From positions 42,368 to 78,180 of the forward strand of contig PMNA01000015.1 in assembly GCA_003162055.1 (NCBI GenBank): a stretch of 35,813 nt of DNA, in the 5' to 3' direction. The translations under genes and the position numbers were made by a program. The notes under the pieces are model-generated. The model searched no databases, had not been told where the DNA came from, and saw nothing but the letters and a program-made list of their open reading frames with translations. Source of the stretch: Actinomycetota bacterium. Lineage in GTDB: Bacteria; Actinomycetota; Thermoleophilia; Gaiellales; Gaiellaceae. Below are positions 28,947 to 35,528 of this stretch, piece by piece (positions within the stretch are counted from its first letter, which is position 1; each line of letters opens with the position of its first letter).

Positions 28947-29234
28947 ATGACCTACGTCATCGCCGAGCCCTGTATCGACGTCAAGGACCAGGCCTGCGTC
29001 GACGTCTGCCCGGTCGACTGCATTCATGAAGCCGGTCGCATCCTCGTCATCGACCCGGAGGAATGCATCGACTGCGGCGCCTGCGAGCCGGAGTGCCCGG
29101 TCGAGGCGATCTTCCCTGAGGACGCTCTACCGGCCAAGTGGCAGGCTTTTGTCGGCATCAACGCCGCCTACGGTCAGGGCGTGGACGCCGTTGACGCGCT
29201 CGTCACGGCCTACTCGGGCGAGCACAGCTCCTAG
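28947..29234 (+). CDS. fdxA: 7Fe ferredoxin (3Fe-4S / 4Fe-4S)
   Basis: This small electron carrier of 95 residues has cysteines at 9, 17, 21, 25, 40, 43, 46 and 50. By analogy with Azotobacter ferredoxin I, C9, C17 and C50 would hold a 3Fe-4S cluster, and C21, C40, C43 and C46 a 4Fe-4S cluster, leaving C25 free. The sequence from MTYVIAEPCI is typical of actinobacterial FdxA. ATG 28947 is preferred although the frame runs upstream to 28866, because the family starts here and a -10 box directly precedes it. Its stop shares the palindrome CTAG with a minus-strand frame. Confidence 0.95.
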   Translation: MTYVIAEPCIDVKDQACVDVCPVDCIHEAGRILVIDPEECIDCGACEPECPVEAIFPEDALPAKWQAFVGINAAYGQGVDAVDALVTAYSGEHSS

Positions 29235-29458
29235 CTTGCCGGGCTAAGCGGCTGCAGGTAGACGCAGGGCCGCCGATCGTTCGGCAGCGGCGAGGCGGCA
29301 ATCTTCAGCACCGTCAGGACGACGTCGTCGACGACGAGATCGCTGCCCACGGCCGGAAGCTCACCCTCACGTTCCTCCAGCCCGTAGCCGCTCGGCTTCC
29401 AGAGGTAGAGGAGATAGCGCTCGTCGCTCTTGACCGGAACTCTCGTGAGCCGCGGCCG
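29231..29458 (-). CDS. Coding-like frame continuing in phase after the kinase stop codon; no standard start
   Basis: Directly after the TAG that ends the histidine kinase, the same frame stays open for 75 codons. It encodes RLTRVPVKSDERYLLYLWKP..., then GELPAVGSDLVVDD and SPLPNDRRPCVYLQP. The codons show strong G/C third positions and the product looks like a compact beta-rich protein. There is no ATG, GTG or TTG near its beginning; the first GTG would drop over half. Options are readthrough of TAG, an unusual start codon, or a decayed gene once fused to or separate from the kinase. Its stop (TAG, 29231-29233) overlaps the ferredoxin stop head-on. I do not recognise the family with certainty. 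Confidence 0.5.
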   Translation of the reverse strand, partial: RPRLTRVPVKSDERYLLYLWKPSGYGLEEREGELPAVGSDLVVDDVVLTVLKIAASPLPNDRRPCVYLQPLSPAS

Positions 29459-30190
29459 CTATCGCCCCGCGGCGTAAGCGGGGACGACGACTCGCACCAC
29501 CGTGCCACCGCCGCTGGCCGCGCGCACGGTGACCTTGGCGCCGAGCACGCGCGCTCGCTCGTCGATCGTCTCGTAGCTCGTGCGCCGGCGCTCGCCCGGA
29601 GCGTTGTCGGCGACGATCAGCTCGACGCGGCCGTCGGAGAGCTCGTGCAGGGCGACCGCCAGGCGGGTCGGTGGACCGCGCCGGATGGCCTGGTGAAAGG
29701 CCTCGCGGATGATCTGGTAGAAGACGACCTGGGCTCGCTTGGCCAGGTTCTCGGCGAAGCCCGTCTCGAGCTCGATGTGAATCTGATTGGCGATACCGAC
29801 GTCGTCGGCCAGCGCCTTTACGGCCGGCTCGAAGCCCTGGTCGCGTAGGACGACCGGCTCGAGATTGAAGGAGAGATCGCGCAGGTCCTTGATCGTCGAG
29901 CGCTGCCGCTCGAGCACTGCCTCGATCACCTGCGCCGCATCTTCGAGCTTGCCGCTCGACAGCTGATGCAACGCGGCGTCGAGCATCAGGGTGATTCCCG
30001 AGAGCGACTGCACCGGCCCGTCGTGGAGGAAGAGCGAGATGCGCCGGCGCTCCTCCTGCTCCGCGGCGATCAGCTGATCGGCCAGCCGCGCCCGCTCGCT
30101 CTCGCTCTCGCGCTTTGTGCCGACGCGCTTCTTCTTCCCGCGGGGCGATCCGCCCTCTGCTTGATTTGCTCCGGCCACTCGCTCCTCCAT
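29459..30190 (-). CDS. Cytosolic NarL-type histidine kinase, atypical ATP-binding site
   Basis: The 243-residue protein has no transmembrane segment. A charged start (about 1-35) is followed by a HisKA_3 dimerisation helix with FLHDGPVQS (phospho-His near 56), then a short HATPase_c domain. In the ATPase N-box, where relatives read REAL-x-N, this one has REAFHQAIRRG, so Asn is replaced by Gln. The next box is ADNAPG where D-x-G-x-G is usual. The ATP site may therefore be weak or inactive. It follows the response regulator by 21 bases and is probably its partner, with a soluble input or a separate sensor protein. Confidence 0.85.
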   Translation of the reverse strand: MEERVAGANQAEGGSPRGKKKRVGTKRESESERARLADQLIAAEQEERRRISLFLHDGPVQSLSGITLMLDAALHQLSSGKLEDAAQVIEAVLERQRSTIKDLRDLSFNLEPVVLRDQGFEPAVKALADDVGIANQIHIELETGFAENLAKRAQVVFYQIIREAFHQAIRRGPPTRLAVALHELSDGRVELIVADNAPGERRRTSYETIDERARVLGAKVTVRAASGGGTVVRVVVPAYAAGR

Positions 30191-30211
30191 GGTCGCGATC
30201 GCGCCTGGAGA

Positions 30212-30835
30212 CTAATCGATGATCGACTCTCGCAGCGCGATCGCTACGGCGTGCGTTCTGGTGTCGGCCTCGAGCTTGGCGAGGATGTGGCGAACGTGGC
30301 TCTTGACCGTCTCCTGGCTGATGAAGAGCTTCCCGGCTACTTCCACGTTCGACATTCCGTCGGCCAGGAGCTGGAGGATCTCGCGCTCGCGCGTGGTCAG
30401 CATGTCCTCTTTGTCCCGGGCGTTCAGGAAGGTCGGCATCAGCGCCGGGTCGACGTAGCCCTCGCCCTCGGCGACCTTCTCGATCGCTCTGAGCAGCGTC
30501 TGGTGCGGCGCCTCTTTGAGGATGTAGCCCTTCGCGCCGGCCTCGAGGCCGCGCCCGAGCAGGCTGCGCTCGTTGTGGGCGGTGAAGAGGAGAACCGCGC
30601 TCCCGGGCGCCTTAGTCATGATCTCGCGCGTCGCCTGCAGGCCGTCCATGCCGGGCATGCGCACATCCATGATCACCACGTTCGGGCGTCGCCTCTCGGC
30701 CAGCGCCACGGCGCTCGCTCCGTCGGCCGCCTCGCCGACGACACGGATGTGCGAGGCGCGCGAAAGCGACAATCTAAGGCCTTCGCGAACAACCTCATGG
30801 TCATCGACGATCAGGCAAGTGATGTCCTGTGGCAC
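30212..30835 (-). CDS. NarL/LuxR-family response regulator
   Basis: The 207-residue protein has a receiver domain with D11-D12 and phospho-accepting D57 (IMDVRMPG), and a conserved Lys in GYILKEAP. It also has a C-terminal LuxR helix-turn-helix (about 143-200) with TTREREILQLLADGMSN and ETVKSHVRHILAKL. All key residues are present. It starts at GTG 30835 and is co-transcribed with the downstream kinase. The control region lies in the 658-base gap to its right, where two GGGGGATC repeats 25 bp apart could be binding sites. Confidence 0.92.
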   Translation of the reverse strand: MPQDITCLIVDDHEVVREGLRLSLSRASHIRVVGEAADGASAVALAERRRPNVVIMDVRMPGMDGLQATREIMTKAPGSAVLLFTAHNERSLLGRGLEAGAKGYILKEAPHQTLLRAIEKVAEGEGYVDPALMPTFLNARDKEDMLTTREREILQLLADGMSNVEVAGKLFISQETVKSHVRHILAKLEADTRTHAVAIALRESIID

Positions 30836-31477
30836 GGGTTCGCTCTCGTTTCTTGTTGGCCGGGTTCTGACGCCTCTTTAACCTGCTGCGCCCGCTCATG
30901 GGCACTATTGCGGTCTGATCCCGTATCGGCTCGGCTGCCCGTGCACTTGAGTATGGGGGATCGGATTCCTGCCCTTTTTGGGGGATCTGAGCTATCGACT
31001 ACCGGCTCGTCTCGAGTCAGCGCACGCGCCACAGGCGGCACAGCGGCGAGCGCACGAGCCGCAAATACCCCGCTAAGAGTAGAAAAGTGAGCCGTCCGCG
31101 GGTTCCGGTGAGAGCGTCCGAGAGGGAAGCGGCTCACTGCGAGCTCCGAATCATTCACGCTCGATCGGATCGATCGCTCCCGCGCCCCCCGCTTTTCGGG
31201 TGATAGAGAATCCGTCCGTCGGAGGCCTTGAATACTGCCTATGGCGATGCGCCGATCCGCCGCTTCAACGCTGACAAAGAGGCCGACTGGCGCGTCGGCT
31301 CCTGCCCCGTTTGGCGGCGCTGAACGCTTAAAGCGCAGAATCTCGAGCCCGAGGTTTCTCTCCCGCGCGAGCAGCTGACGCCTAGTGGTCGGCAGCAAGT
31401 CACACTCTCGGCACGGGAGCCTATCCCCGCCATCTCCTATACTGGCCCTTAGTTGGACGAAGACCCGCCACTTAGCC
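30836..31477. other. Long intergenic region between divergent genes
   Basis: About 640 bases with no gene I can support. A minus-strand frame of 229 codons crosses it, but it has no domain and low-complexity content, and runs into the regulator gene. Present are direct repeats GGGGGATC (30955-30962 and 30980-30987, 25 bp apart); an inverted repeat AGTGAGCCG (31086-31094) with CGGCTCACT (31130-31138); and a -10-like TATACT (31438-31443) serving the CorC-type gene. The rest is unexplained. Confidence 0.5.
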
Positions 31478-31493
31478 GTCCGCTGGAGCGGAC
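31438..31493 (+). promoter_or_regulatory. Promoter -10 and start-codon hairpin of the CorC-type gene
   Basis: TATACT (31438-31443) predicts transcription from about 31450. Just before ATG 31494, GTCCGC (31478-31483) and GCGGAC (31488-31493) form a perfect 6-bp hairpin with loop TGGA. The only Shine-Dalgarno, GGAG (31485-31488), lies in that loop and stem edge, and the start codon touches the stem base. Translation is probably sensitive to this structure. Confidence 0.55.
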
Positions 31494-32780
31494 ATGACAC
31501 TCGCTTTAGAACTGCTCGTCGTCGCGGCGCTGATTCTGCTGAACGCGTTCTTCGTGGCAGCCGAGTACGGTCTGGTTACCGCGCGGCGCACCCGCCTGCG
31601 CGAGCTCGAGGATCAGGGCAATCGACGTGCTCGCGCGGTGCTCAAGGTCGTCTCCGAGCCGGCGCGCTTCATCGCCGCCATGCAACTCGGCGTCACCGCC
31701 ACCAGCCTTGGTATCGGTGCCCTGGGCGAGCCGGTGCTGGCGCGCGTGTTCGGCACGGTGACCGCGACCGTCGTCGCCTTCATCCTCGCCTTTCTGATCG
31801 TGACCTTCCTGCACGTCGTGATCGGGGAACTGGTTCCGAAGGGAATTGCGCTCAGCTACTCCGACCGGGTCGCGCTCGCGGTCTCGGCGCCGGTGCGAGC
31901 TTTCTTCTTCCTCTTCAGGCCGGTCATCTGGGTGCTTCAAAAGAGCTCGGAGCTGGTGCTGGCGCTGTTAGGCGTGAAGTCGCCCGAGGCCGGCACGCCG
32001 CCGCTCTCGGAGGCCGAGCTGCGCATGCTGCTCGAGTCCTCGAGCGAGCACGGTCAGATCGAGAAGGAGGAGACCGAGATGCTGTACAAGGTCTTCGACT
32101 TTGCCGACAAGGAGGCCTCGGATGTAATGGTGACTCGGCCCGAGGTGGTCGCGCTCTCGATCGACCTGCCGCCCGCCGAGTGCCTGGCCGCCGTGATCGA
32201 CTCGCCCTATACCCGCTACCCGGTCTACCGCGGAACGCTCGGGAACATCATCGGCATCCTGCACGTGCGCGACCTCTTCTCGCAGATGATCGAGCTCGGC
32301 ATCGAGCAGGTGAAGATCGAGGAGCTGCTGCGCGAGCCGCACCTGGTGCCCGAGACGAAAGACCTGGCGGCACTGTTAGCCGACTTCCGCCGCACCGGCC
32401 AGCACATGGCGATCGTAGTGGATGAATACGGTGGCATGGAGGGAATCGCCACCCTCGAGGACCTGCTCGAAGAGATCGTGGGCGAGATCGAGGACGAGTT
32501 CGATCTACCCGACGAATCGGTCGAGCGCGTCGCCGAGGACACGATCCATGTCGACGGCACCTTCTCGATCGACGACTTCAACGAGGAGTTCGACGCAGAC
32601 CTACCGGTCGAGGACTACCACACCCTGGCCGGGTTCGTTTTCGGGCAACTCGGTCATGCGCCGGTACCCGGCGATTTCGTGGAGCACGACGGCCTGCGCT
32701 TCGAGGTGCTCGAGGTCGAAGGCTCGCGCATCGACCGGCTGGTGGTTCGCTTCGAGCGACGCGATACAGGCGAGCGCTAG
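31494..32780 (+). CDS. CNNM/CorC (HlyC) family membrane protein with CBS domains
   Basis: The 428-residue protein has a DUF21/CNNM transmembrane domain (about 1-140, three to four helices, including NAFFVAAEYGLVTARR and GELVPKGIAL). A CBS-domain pair follows (about 200-320, with MVTRP, TRYPVYRG, NIIGILHVRDL and VVDEYGGMEGI), then a C-terminal CorC/HlyC domain (about 345-428). The family is linked to magnesium and cobalt export or homeostasis in bacteria; the older hemolysin label is not meaningful. Its last ~52 codons recur as a fragment at 34790-34947. It stands upstream of the sugar-binding-protein gene but has its own promoter. Confidence 0.92.
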   Translation: MTLALELLVVAALILLNAFFVAAEYGLVTARRTRLRELEDQGNRRARAVLKVVSEPARFIAAMQLGVTATSLGIGALGEPVLARVFGTVTATVVAFILAFLIVTFLHVVIGELVPKGIALSYSDRVALAVSAPVRAFFFLFRPVIWVLQKSSELVLALLGVKSPEAGTPPLSEAELRMLLESSSEHGQIEKEETEMLYKVFDFADKEASDVMVTRPEVVALSIDLPPAECLAAVIDSPYTRYPVYRGTLGNIIGILHVRDLFSQMIELGIEQVKIEELLREPHLVPETKDLAALLADFRRTGQHMAIVVDEYGGMEGIATLEDLLEEIVGEIEDEFDLPDESVERVAEDTIHVDGTFSIDDFNEEFDADLPVEDYHTLAGFVFGQLGHAPVPGDFVEHDGLRFEVLEVEGSRIDRLVVRFERRDTGER

Positions 32781-32863
32781 CGCGGCGCGTATCGATCTGC
32801 CCAGCAGTTCTCGAGGCCTCCGTAACCGTGTCCAAACCGCTCGAAGAGCCCGATTCGAGCACG

Positions 32864-32894
32864 TTGCTCGGCGAGGTGGTTTTCGTGTTATAAG
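32864..32894 (+). promoter_or_regulatory. Promoter of sugar-binding protein gene, copy 1
   Basis: TTGCTC (32864-32869), 19 bases, TATAAG (32889-32894). The same boxes with the same 19-base spacing recur before copy 2 (35169-35199), while the sequence further upstream has diverged. This conservation supports a real promoter starting near 32901. Confidence 0.6.
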
Positions 32895-32900
32895 TCGCAG

Positions 32901-33013
32901 AGTCATTAATTTTGCGCGTGCCTAGGGCGCACGGGCGAGAGAGGAGGGGGTTAGGGAAGGGATCCGGCCAACTAACCACTCCTATCTATTAAAAAGGGCC
33001 GTTCTCCTCGTAG
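32901..33013 (+). ncRNA. Structured 5' leader, copy 1: candidate cis-regulatory RNA
   Basis: Two hairpins are visible: CGTGC (32917-32921) with GCACG (32929-32933), and GGTTAG (32949-32954) with CTAACC (32972-32977). AGGAG (32942-32946) can pair with CTCCT at 32979-32983, extending the second hairpin, or with a second CTCCT at 33004-33008. The latter can also pair with the gene's own Shine-Dalgarno (33073-33079). The copy before the second gene keeps all of these pairs. It does not match a riboswitch class I know. It may respond to a sugar or other signal. Confidence 0.6.
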
Positions 33014-33084
33014 CTATCGTGTCTGTGAACGTTCTGCAGGCATCAATGCTGGAGAACTTCCAATATCGAACCAGGAGGGAAAAC

Positions 33085-34206
33085 GTGAGAAAGCTCTTGA
33101 CCGCAGGGGCGGTGACGTTGATCGCAGTTGCCTTGGCGCTCACCGTCACTGCTTGTGGCAGTAAGAAGAAGTCCAGTAGCACAAGTGCAAGCGGGGGCAA
33201 GGTCCAGGTCTGCGCTCTGCTGCCGGACACGAAGTCCTCGGTCCGGTATCAGCTCTTCGATGCACCGCTTCTCTCGAAGGCGTTCAAGGCGGCCGGCCTC
33301 AAGTACTCGGTCGTCAATGCACAGGGTGACACCAACACCCAGATCACGCAGGGCCAGACGTGCATCACGAGCGGGGCGAAGGTGATCTTGGTCGACGCTC
33401 TCGACTCGGGTACGGGTGCCTCGATCGAGAAGGCCGCCAAGGCCGCGGGCGTCAAGACGATCGACTATGACCGCCTCGTTCTCGGTGGCTCGGCGTCGTA
33501 CTACGTGTCGTTCAACAACGTCACGGTCGGCAAGCTCCAGGGCCAGGCCCTCATCGCAGCGATGACGGCGAAGGGCCTTATCGGTGCTGGCAAGAAGCCG
33601 GTTGTAGCCGAGCTGGATGGCGCTCCGACCGACAACAACGCCACGCTGTTCGCCAAGGGCGCACACACGGTGCTCGATCCGCTCTTCAGTAAGGGCACGA
33701 TCGCCAAAGGCCCGCAGCAGGCAGTCACGAACTGGGACAACACCATCGCGGCGACCGACTTCAACCAGATGCTCACGAAGACGGGCAACAAGATCGACGC
33801 TGTCCTAGCCGCCAACGACGGTCTCGCCGGATCGGTTGCCACCGACCTGCAGAATCACAAGCTCAACTCGGTGCCGGTCACCGGCCAGGATGCAACGCCG
33901 GGCGGCGTGCAGAACATCATCTCCGGTTGGCAGTCGATGACCGTTTACAAGCCGGTTCCGCTCGAGGCCGCCGCAGCGGCTAAGGCCGCAATCGAGCTCA
34001 TCAAGGGCGAGACGGTTCAGACCAACGGAACGACCAATGACTCCGTAGGTAAGCGGAACGTCCCGTCGATTCTCGAGACACCGCAGGTCGTCAACAGGGC
34101 GAACTATCAGATCCTCTTCCAGCAGAAGTTCCTGACGAAGGGTCAAGTCTGTGTCGGTGCCTTCGCGAAGGACTGCAAGACCTTCACGACTCCGTATCCG
34201 TCCTGA
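33085..34206 (+). CDS. ABC transporter sugar-binding lipoprotein, xylose-binding (XylF) type, copy 1
   Basis: The 373-residue protein has a lipoprotein signal (basic start, LTVTAC lipobox) and a type I periplasmic-binding-protein fold. It resembles XylF in several places: TKSSVRYQLFDAPLL, NAQGDTNTQITQGQ, DYDRLVLGG, YYVSFNNVTVGKLQGQAL, GAPTDNNATLF, LAANDGLAGS, GQDATPGG, SMTVYKPV and NVPSILETP. A pentose such as D-xylose is a fair guess; the ligand is not proven. GTG 33085 has AGGAGGG (33073-33079) at a five-base spacing; the frame is open 22 codons upstream in the leader. The ATPase and permease genes are not in the window; they may follow the second copy. Confidence 0.9.
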   Translation: MRKLLTAGAVTLIAVALALTVTACGSKKKSSSTSASGGKVQVCALLPDTKSSVRYQLFDAPLLSKAFKAAGLKYSVVNAQGDTNTQITQGQTCITSGAKVILVDALDSGTGASIEKAAKAAGVKTIDYDRLVLGGSASYYVSFNNVTVGKLQGQALIAAMTAKGLIGAGKKPVVAELDGAPTDNNATLFAKGAHTVLDPLFSKGTIAKGPQQAVTNWDNTIAATDFNQMLTKTGNKIDAVLAANDGLAGSVATDLQNHKLNSVPVTGQDATPGGVQNIISGWQSMTVYKPVPLEAAAAAKAAIELIKGETVQTNGTTNDSVGKRNVPSILETPQVVNRANYQILFQQKFLTKGQVCVGAFAKDCKTFTTPYPS

Positions 34207-34250
34207 GAACGACCACACTACGGTAGGTACGTAGAAAGAGGTTCGTTACG

Positions 34251-34282
34251 AGACAGAGGCGCCCCGCGGGGCGCCTCTGTCT
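34251..34282 (+). terminator. Strong terminator after sugar-binding protein copy 1
   Basis: AGACAGAGGCGCCCC (34251-34265) and GGGGCGCCTCTGTCT (34268-34282) form a perfect 15-bp inverted repeat with a two-base gap, followed by CCTCTTGCT. It isolates copy 1 from what follows, so copy 1 appears to be a monocistronic unit. Confidence 0.85.
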
Positions 34283-34330
34283 CCTCTTGCTACTGCGCTT
34301 GTGATAGAGAGAAAACTCTCTGTGCAAAGC

Positions 34331-34790
34331 TCACAAAACGGCTCGCCACTCCTCGATCAGGATCTCCGCCTCTCTTAGCGTGAAGAAGAGCTCGCCGTTC
34401 AGAAGCTCATCTCGCAGCTTGCCGTTGAACGATTCGATGTAGCCGTTCTCCCACGGTGAGGCCGGCTCGATGAACAGCGCAGAGACCCCCAGCTGCGCAG
34501 GGCCAGGGCTATGAACTCAGGGCCGTTGTCGCTTCTGATGTACTCGGGGACGCCGTGCTCCAAGAAAAGCTGCGAGAGCGTGTAGAGGACGTCGTGGCTC
34601 GTGAAGTGACGGCCACCCTGATCGCCAGGCATTCGCGGCTGTACTCGTCGATCACGGTGAAGAGACGCAGCTTGCGGCCGTCGTGAGTCTGCTCGGAGAC
34701 GAAGTCATAGGCCGAGGAGCGGTGCGGATGCTCTGGCCGCAGGCGGATGCAGGAGCCGTCTGCTAGCCAGAGGCGCCCGCGCCCTTGCTG
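34331..34790 (-). pseudogene. IS3-family (IS407-type) transposase OrfB fragment, frameshifted
   Basis: Read on the minus strand, three consecutive frames together encode a DDE integrase core. The first has LWLADGSCIRLRPEHPHRSSAYDF and THDGRKLRLFTVIDEYSRECLAIRVA. The second has LFLEHGVPEYIRSDNGPEF. The third has LFIEPASPWENGYIESFNGKLRDELLNGELFF. The catalytic D, D and E are present, but frameshifts near 34613 and near 34500 break the protein. The N-terminal third (with OrfA) and the C-terminal HYNT-RPHSSLGY end are missing. The right end abuts the CorC gene fragment at about 34790. It cannot be active. Confidence 0.9.
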
Positions 34791-34947
34791 CCTGGCCGGA
34801 TTCGTCTTCGGTCAGCTCGGGCACGCCCCTGGGCCCGGTGACATCGTCGATCACGACGGCATGCAGTTCGAGGTGCTAGAGGTCGAGGGCTCACGCATCG
34901 ATCGGCTGGCCGTGCGCTTCGAGCGACGCGATACAGGCGAGCGCTAA
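34790..34947 (+). pseudogene. 3' fragment of a second CNNM/CorC-type gene
   Basis: The frame LAGFVFGQLGHAP...GDIVDHDGMQFEVLEVEGSR...RFERRDTGER, ending at TAA 34945-34947, matches the last ~52 codons of the gene at 31494-32780, with few changes. Everything upstream of the Leu-Ala-Gly codon is replaced by the transposase fragment. This is the remnant of a duplicated corC-type gene cut by the insertion element and later deletion. No start or promoter remains. Confidence 0.9.
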
Positions 34948-35168
34948 CGCGGCTCGCTTCGATCCGCCTGGAGCCTACGCGCCTGGCCCGCGGCGCCGAC
35001 CGCCGCAGAGCTGTTTTCCGCACTACCAGCGCGCCTTCACAACTCTCCGGTCGCCGGCGTCCACGGCCGGGCGGTCTCGCCGCACATTCCTACCGGAGGT
35101 CGGCTCTTAGCAGTAACAGCGGACGCAGGAGTCACCGCTAAAACGTCTGCAGGGCCCGATAGAGCTCA
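34948..35168. other. Spacer between CorC fragment and second leader, with inserted repeat
   Basis: The ends resemble the 83-base spacer of the first copy (CGCGGC-CG-TCGAT-CGCC at the left, GGGCCCGAT-GAGC at the right), but this spacer is 221 bases. The additional ~140 bases hold dispersed repeat copy B. No gene is seen. Confidence 0.55.
35007..35107 (+). repeat. Dispersed repeat, copy B
   Basis: This stretch matches the reverse complement of 28776-28880 over about 100 bases. It sits in the spacer of the second locus copy but is absent from the equivalent spacer of the first copy (32781-32863), so it was gained there or lost in the other. The hairpin CGCACT/AGTGCG of copy A has one mismatched pair here. 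Confidence 0.65.
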
Positions 35169-35199
35169 TTGCTCGGCGAGGCGGTTTTAGTGTTATAAG
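35169..35199 (+). promoter_or_regulatory. Promoter of sugar-binding protein gene, copy 2
   Basis: TTGCTC (35169-35174), 19 bases, TATAAG (35194-35199), the same boxes and spacing as before copy 1. Transcription should start near 35206. Confidence 0.6.
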
Positions 35200-35205
35200 T
35201 CGCAG

Positions 35206-35324
35206 AGTTAGCTATCAACTTTGCGCGTGCTTACGGGTTGCACGTGCGAGAGAGGAGGGGTTATGGGCAAAGGGATTAAGCCAAGTAACCGCTCCTATCC
35301 GTTGAAGGGCTGTTCTCCTCGTAG
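35206..35324 (+). ncRNA. Structured 5' leader, copy 2
   Basis: Same plan as the first leader: CGTGC (35226-35230) with GCACG (35240-35244), and GGTTAT (35259-35264) with GTAACC (35285-35290). In the latter the closing pair G-C of copy 1 has become T-G, so pairing is kept. AGGAG (35253-35257), proximal CTCCT (35292-35296) and distal CTCCTCG (35315-35321) are all kept. Loops and linkers differ. The pattern fits a selected RNA structure. Confidence 0.6.
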
Positions 35325-35516
35325 CTGCCAGGAAGAGATTCGTGGTGCAGGGGTGAGGCTCCAGTTTTCACTCTCTTCGAGGACGCGTGGTCGCGGGCGG
35401 GCGGGAGCTGTGGTCAGCTCCGGCCTTCTCCGCTCGCGAAAGCCCGCCATTCTCGTCGCAAACACTAGGGCCCAGGGGGATTTTCCTGCGGTCCCTAGCG
35501 GAATTGTCAATTAACT
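35325..35516 (+). other. Extra leader segment present only before copy 2
   Basis: About 190 bases separate the conserved leader from the second gene, compared with about 70 in copy 1. Nested stems are visible: GGCGGGC (35396-35402) with GCCCGCC (35442-35448), enclosing GGAGCTG (35404-35410) with CAGCTCC (35415-35421). A second element pairs CTAGGG (35465-35470) with CCCTAG (35493-35498). No convincing gene; a short frame beginning at ATG 35263 is not kept in copy 1. Confidence 0.5.
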
Positions 35517-35528
35517 AGGAGGGATGAC

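Noticed and set aside
28818-29027. Minus-strand frame covering repeat A and the ferredoxin start
   Set aside because: It crosses the ferredoxin gene in antisense and the matching stretch in repeat B does not keep the frame.
29314-29508. 64-codon minus-strand frame overlapping the kinase end
   Set aside because: Ser/Arg-rich shadow; the neighbouring frame that continues from the kinase has far better codon use.
30811-31500. 229-codon minus-strand frame in the long intergenic gap
   Set aside because: No recognisable domain, irregular composition, overlaps the start of the NarL-type regulator and the CorC start hairpin.
32901-33013. Known riboswitch (cobalamin, TPP, SAM, cyclic-di-GMP or ydaO type) before the XylF-type gene
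   Set aside because: None of the signature sequences of those classes is present; kept only as an unclassified structured leader.
35263-35514. Leader peptide starting at ATG 35263 with AGGAG upstream in the second leader
   Set aside because: The first leader keeps the AGGAG but has no start codon and a different frame, so the AGGAG is better explained by RNA structure.
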